A program made the translations under genes and the position numbers. 6,109 nt of DNA from Candidatus Bathyarchaeota archaeon (GTDB lineage: Archaea > Thermoproteota > Bathyarchaeia > TCS64), in NCBI GenBank assembly GCA_013329615.1, contig DUKA01000098.1, positions 1-6,109 of the forward strand. Direction: 5' to 3'. The notes beneath the pieces are model-generated. The model ran no database searches and had not been told where the DNA came from. It saw only the letters and a program-made list of their open reading frames with translations. Shown one piece after another: positions 4,629-6,109 of the stretch. Within the stretch, counting starts at the first letter, position 1. The number at the start of each line of letters is the position of its first letter.

Positions 4629-5096
4629 ATGGAAATGTCCACGATGGTGGCCCTCAAGGTCGAGGCGGACGAGTTCAAACTCTACCAAGTCCTCGACAAA
4701 TTCAGCCAGCAGCACGAGGTCAGCTACAGCCTAGTCAGGGGCGACGACGGCTTCACCCTCAGGGTGAAGACGGATGACTTCGGCGAACTCGTCAGGCGCA
4801 TCAACCTGATCAAAGGGTCAAGCTACCAGATCGTCGAGATGGTGGGCAACCCACACGTCAGGTACGCGAAGGCGAACTTCACACCGACCAACGTAGACTT
4901 GCTCATAGGCAAGGAGACGCTCGCCCAGACGGACATCAAGCCCGTCGAGGGCGGCCTCATCAAGCTCTTCGGGGAGCAGTGGTTCGCACGCACCGAAGCG
5001 GACGACCTCATACCAAAGGGCACGTCGGTGCGCGTGCTGCGCGTCGAGGGGGTCAGCCTCATCGTGGAGCAGGCGGAGGGAGAGGAGAAGCAATGA
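4629..5096 (+). CDS. NfeD-type OB-fold protein with a soluble N-terminal domain (partner of SPFH protein)
   Basis: This is a 155-residue protein without signal peptide or membrane segment. Residues about 91-148 match the NfeD C-terminal OB domain: LIGKETLAQTDIKPVEGGLI, then GEQWFARTEADDLIPKGTSV and RVLRVEGVSLIVE, the familiar 'G..G.a.tdl.P.G...i.G....A.s.g..i.kG..V.V..v.G..L.V' pattern. Residues 7-72 look like an alternating beta-alpha-beta-beta-alpha-beta domain of ferredoxin/ACT-like type (VALKVEA, helix to about 30, SYSLVRG, FTLRVKT, helix FGELVRRINLI, YQIVEMV); this is my reading and I do not recognise the family. NfeD proteins usually carry a membrane region, and long forms a ClpP-like serine protease; both are absent. 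Translation overlaps the SPFH gene by 4 nt, the classic NfeD-stomatin pairing. NfeD OB domains are thought to bind or help assemble the SPFH partner at the membrane. Confidence 0.88.
   Translation: MEMSTMVALKVEADEFKLYQVLDKFSQQHEVSYSLVRGDDGFTLRVKTDDFGELVRRINLIKGSSYQIVEMVGNPHVRYAKANFTPTNVDLLIGKETLAQTDIKPVEGGLIKLFGEQWFARTEADDLIPKGTSVRVLRVEGVSLIVEQAEGEEKQ
5081..5087 (+). promoter_or_regulatory. Shine-Dalgarno of the SPFH gene inside the NfeD gene
   Basis: AGAGGAG lies 5 nt before the ATG at 5093, which overlaps the NfeD stop (ATGA). It selects this start over the in-frame GTG at 4979, which would add 38 Arg/Gly-rich residues read out of frame across the NfeD gene. Confidence 0.7.
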
Positions 5097-6004
5097 TTGC
5101 ACTTGTTGGTTTGACGGCTTGGGAGACGGAGCTAGCGGTAATCGGGTTGGTAATCGTGCTGGGCCTTATCGGCTTGGCAGTGGCGAGCATAAAGATAGTG
5201 GGCCAGTTCGAGAGGGGCCTTATCGAGAGCTGGGGCGCATACGCCAAGACGGTTGGTCCCGGACTCAAGTTCATCGTGCCGATAAGGGACAAAATATACC
5301 GCGTAAACATGCGTGAACAGGTCATAGACGTTCCGCCGCAGGAGATCATCACAGAGGACAACGTCGTCGTCAACGTCGACGCTGTCGTCTACTACCAGAT
5401 AATGGACCCGAAGCGCGCTATATACGAGATCGAGGACTTCGAGATGGCCATCGTGAAGTTGGCGCAGACGACTCTGAGGAATGTCGTCGGCGAGATGACT
5501 CTGGACACTTGCCTGACGAGTCGCGAGAAGATCAACATAGACCTCCGTAAGGTGCTGGACGAGGCGACTGACAAGTGGGGCACGAAGGTGAACCGCATCG
5601 AGGTTCAGCGCATCGACCCGCCGAAGGACATACAGGAGGCCATGCATAAGCAGAAGACCGCCGAGCAGGAGAGGCGCCAGGCGAGGCTGCAGGCCACGGG
5701 TCGTAAGGAGGCGGCGGAGCAGGACAAGGAGGCTACCATACTCGTCGCTGAGGGCAGGAGCCAGAGCATCTTCCTAGTCGCCGAGGCCGAGGCCAAGGCG
5801 ATAAAGCTCGTCTCCGAGGCGGCCAACGAGTACTTCAAGGAGAACGCCCAGATCAACAAGAAGCTCGAGGTCATCAGGGACACATTCTCTAACCAGACTA
5901 AGATAGTGGTACCCGCCAACAGCGATGTGTTGAACGTGCTTGGCCTCGAGGGCACGACGATCCTCCCCATCAAGAAGCACGAGGGGGAGGCGGCCAAGCA
6001 GTGA
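5093..6004 (+). CDS. SPFH / stomatin-prohibitin (slipin-type) membrane scaffold protein
   Basis: This 303-residue protein is anchored by one N-terminal hydrophobic helix (about 12-32). The SPFH domain follows at about 33-190: VGQFERGLIESWGAYAKTV, GPGLKFIVPIRDKIYRVNMR, EQVIDVPPQEIITEDNVVV with VDAVVYYQIMDP, then QTTLRNVVGEM, DEATDKWG and RIEVQRIDPP, all typical of archaeal slipins such as Pyrococcus PH1511. A Glu/Ala/Lys-rich coiled coil (about 180-260) includes the AEGRSQSIFLVAEAEAKAIKL pattern, and the C terminus has a hydrophobic stretch, TKIVVPANSDVLNVLGL. Such proteins oligomerise into membrane microdomain cages and modulate channels and proteases. In Pyrococcus the companion NfeD protein carries a serine protease that cuts the slipin C terminus; none is encoded here within view. 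ATG 5093 overlaps the NfeD stop, and the next gene overlaps or follows immediately. Confidence 0.95.
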   Translation: MIALVGLTAWETELAVIGLVIVLGLIGLAVASIKIVGQFERGLIESWGAYAKTVGPGLKFIVPIRDKIYRVNMREQVIDVPPQEIITEDNVVVNVDAVVYYQIMDPKRAIYEIEDFEMAIVKLAQTTLRNVVGEMTLDTCLTSREKINIDLRKVLDEATDKWGTKVNRIEVQRIDPPKDIQEAMHKQKTAEQERRQARLQATGRKEAAEQDKEATILVAEGRSQSIFLVAEAEAKAIKLVSEAANEYFKENAQINKKLEVIRDTFSNQTKIVVPANSDVLNVLGLEGTTILPIKKHEGEAAKQ

Positions 6005-6109
6005 GCATGCCCAACGAAGTACGGGCAAGCATCCTCTACGTGGCGGTACCCATCCTGATCCTGGAGATCATCCTGATAGTGAGCGCCTCGCGCCCGAGGA
6101 GCCGCCTCA
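6001..6109 (+). CDS. N-terminus of a small membrane-anchored protein (partial, cut by window end)
   Basis: A frame runs from GTG 6001 (overlapping the SPFH TGA as GTGA) or ATG 6007 to the window end without a stop. From the ATG the protein begins MPNEVRASILYVAVPILILE, continues with a hydrophobic helix (about residues 8-26, ending EIILIVSAS), and then a basic segment, RPRSR. This is one membrane segment with positive charge on its far side. GGAGG at 5986-5990 is 10 nt from the GTG but 16 nt from the ATG, favouring the GTG. It is probably the third gene of the NfeD-SPFH operon. Family unknown from so few residues. Confidence 0.6.
   Translation, partial: MSMPNEVRASILYVAVPILILEIILIVSASRPRSRL

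Noticed and set aside
4979..5092. Longer start of the SPFH protein (38 extra residues)
   Set aside because: It would run inside the NfeD gene in another frame and encode an Arg/Gly-rich tail with no family match. ATG 5093 has a Shine-Dalgarno and the ATGA overlap.

Overview
The window looks archaeal. TATA-like boxes (TTTAAA, TAAATAA, TTAATTTATTAT, TATATA) sit where archaeal promoters sit, at least two genes look leaderless, Ile ATA and Arg AGG codons are frequent, and the gene set (NfeD-type OB protein plus slipin-type SPFH protein, NapA-like antiporter, MscS, CaCA exchanger) is common in archaea. GC-rich coding sequence alternates with AT-rich intergenic DNA. I cannot name the species; a TACK/Thermoproteota-like lineage is only a guess.

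Layout. Positions 2-40 are the last codons of a plus-strand gene that enters from the left. A short convergent gap (41-93) with a T4A8 tract follows. From 3268 down to 94 four genes lie on the minus strand: a CPA2/NapA-like cation:proton antiporter (1991-3268, TTG start), a small MscS-type mechanosensitive channel 9 nt downstream (1169-1981), then, behind their own leaderless-type promoter, a probable cyclophilin-fold protein (648-1109) overlapping by 4 nt a mostly helical protein (94-651). The last two resemble the two halves of a cucumopine-synthase-like protein encoded by two genes (inference).

A 286-nt AT-rich divergent regulatory region (3269-3554) separates the two arms. It holds five related octamers that all start in the same 10-bp register. 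On the plus strand come a CaCA-family cation exchanger (3555-4538, GTG start), then a leaderless-type promoter with a 10-bp tandem repeat and an operon of an NfeD-type OB-fold protein with an unusual soluble N-terminal domain (4629-5096), an SPFH/slipin membrane-scaffold protein (5093-6004), and the start of a small membrane-anchored protein cut by the window end (6001-6109).

Together the central genes form an ion and osmotic homeostasis neighbourhood: Na+/H+ (or K+/H+) antiport, a pressure-release channel, a Ca2+/Na+-type exchanger, and a stomatin-like scaffold with its NfeD partner. The shared operator-like region suggests that the antiporter-MscS operon and the exchanger may be co-regulated.

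The observations most worth following are the phased operator cluster, the protease-free and membrane-free NfeD fusion paired with SPFH, the split cucumopine-synthase-like pair with an internal RHPVxSGQ duplication, and the missing Asn/Asp ligand in the second alpha-repeat of the exchanger.
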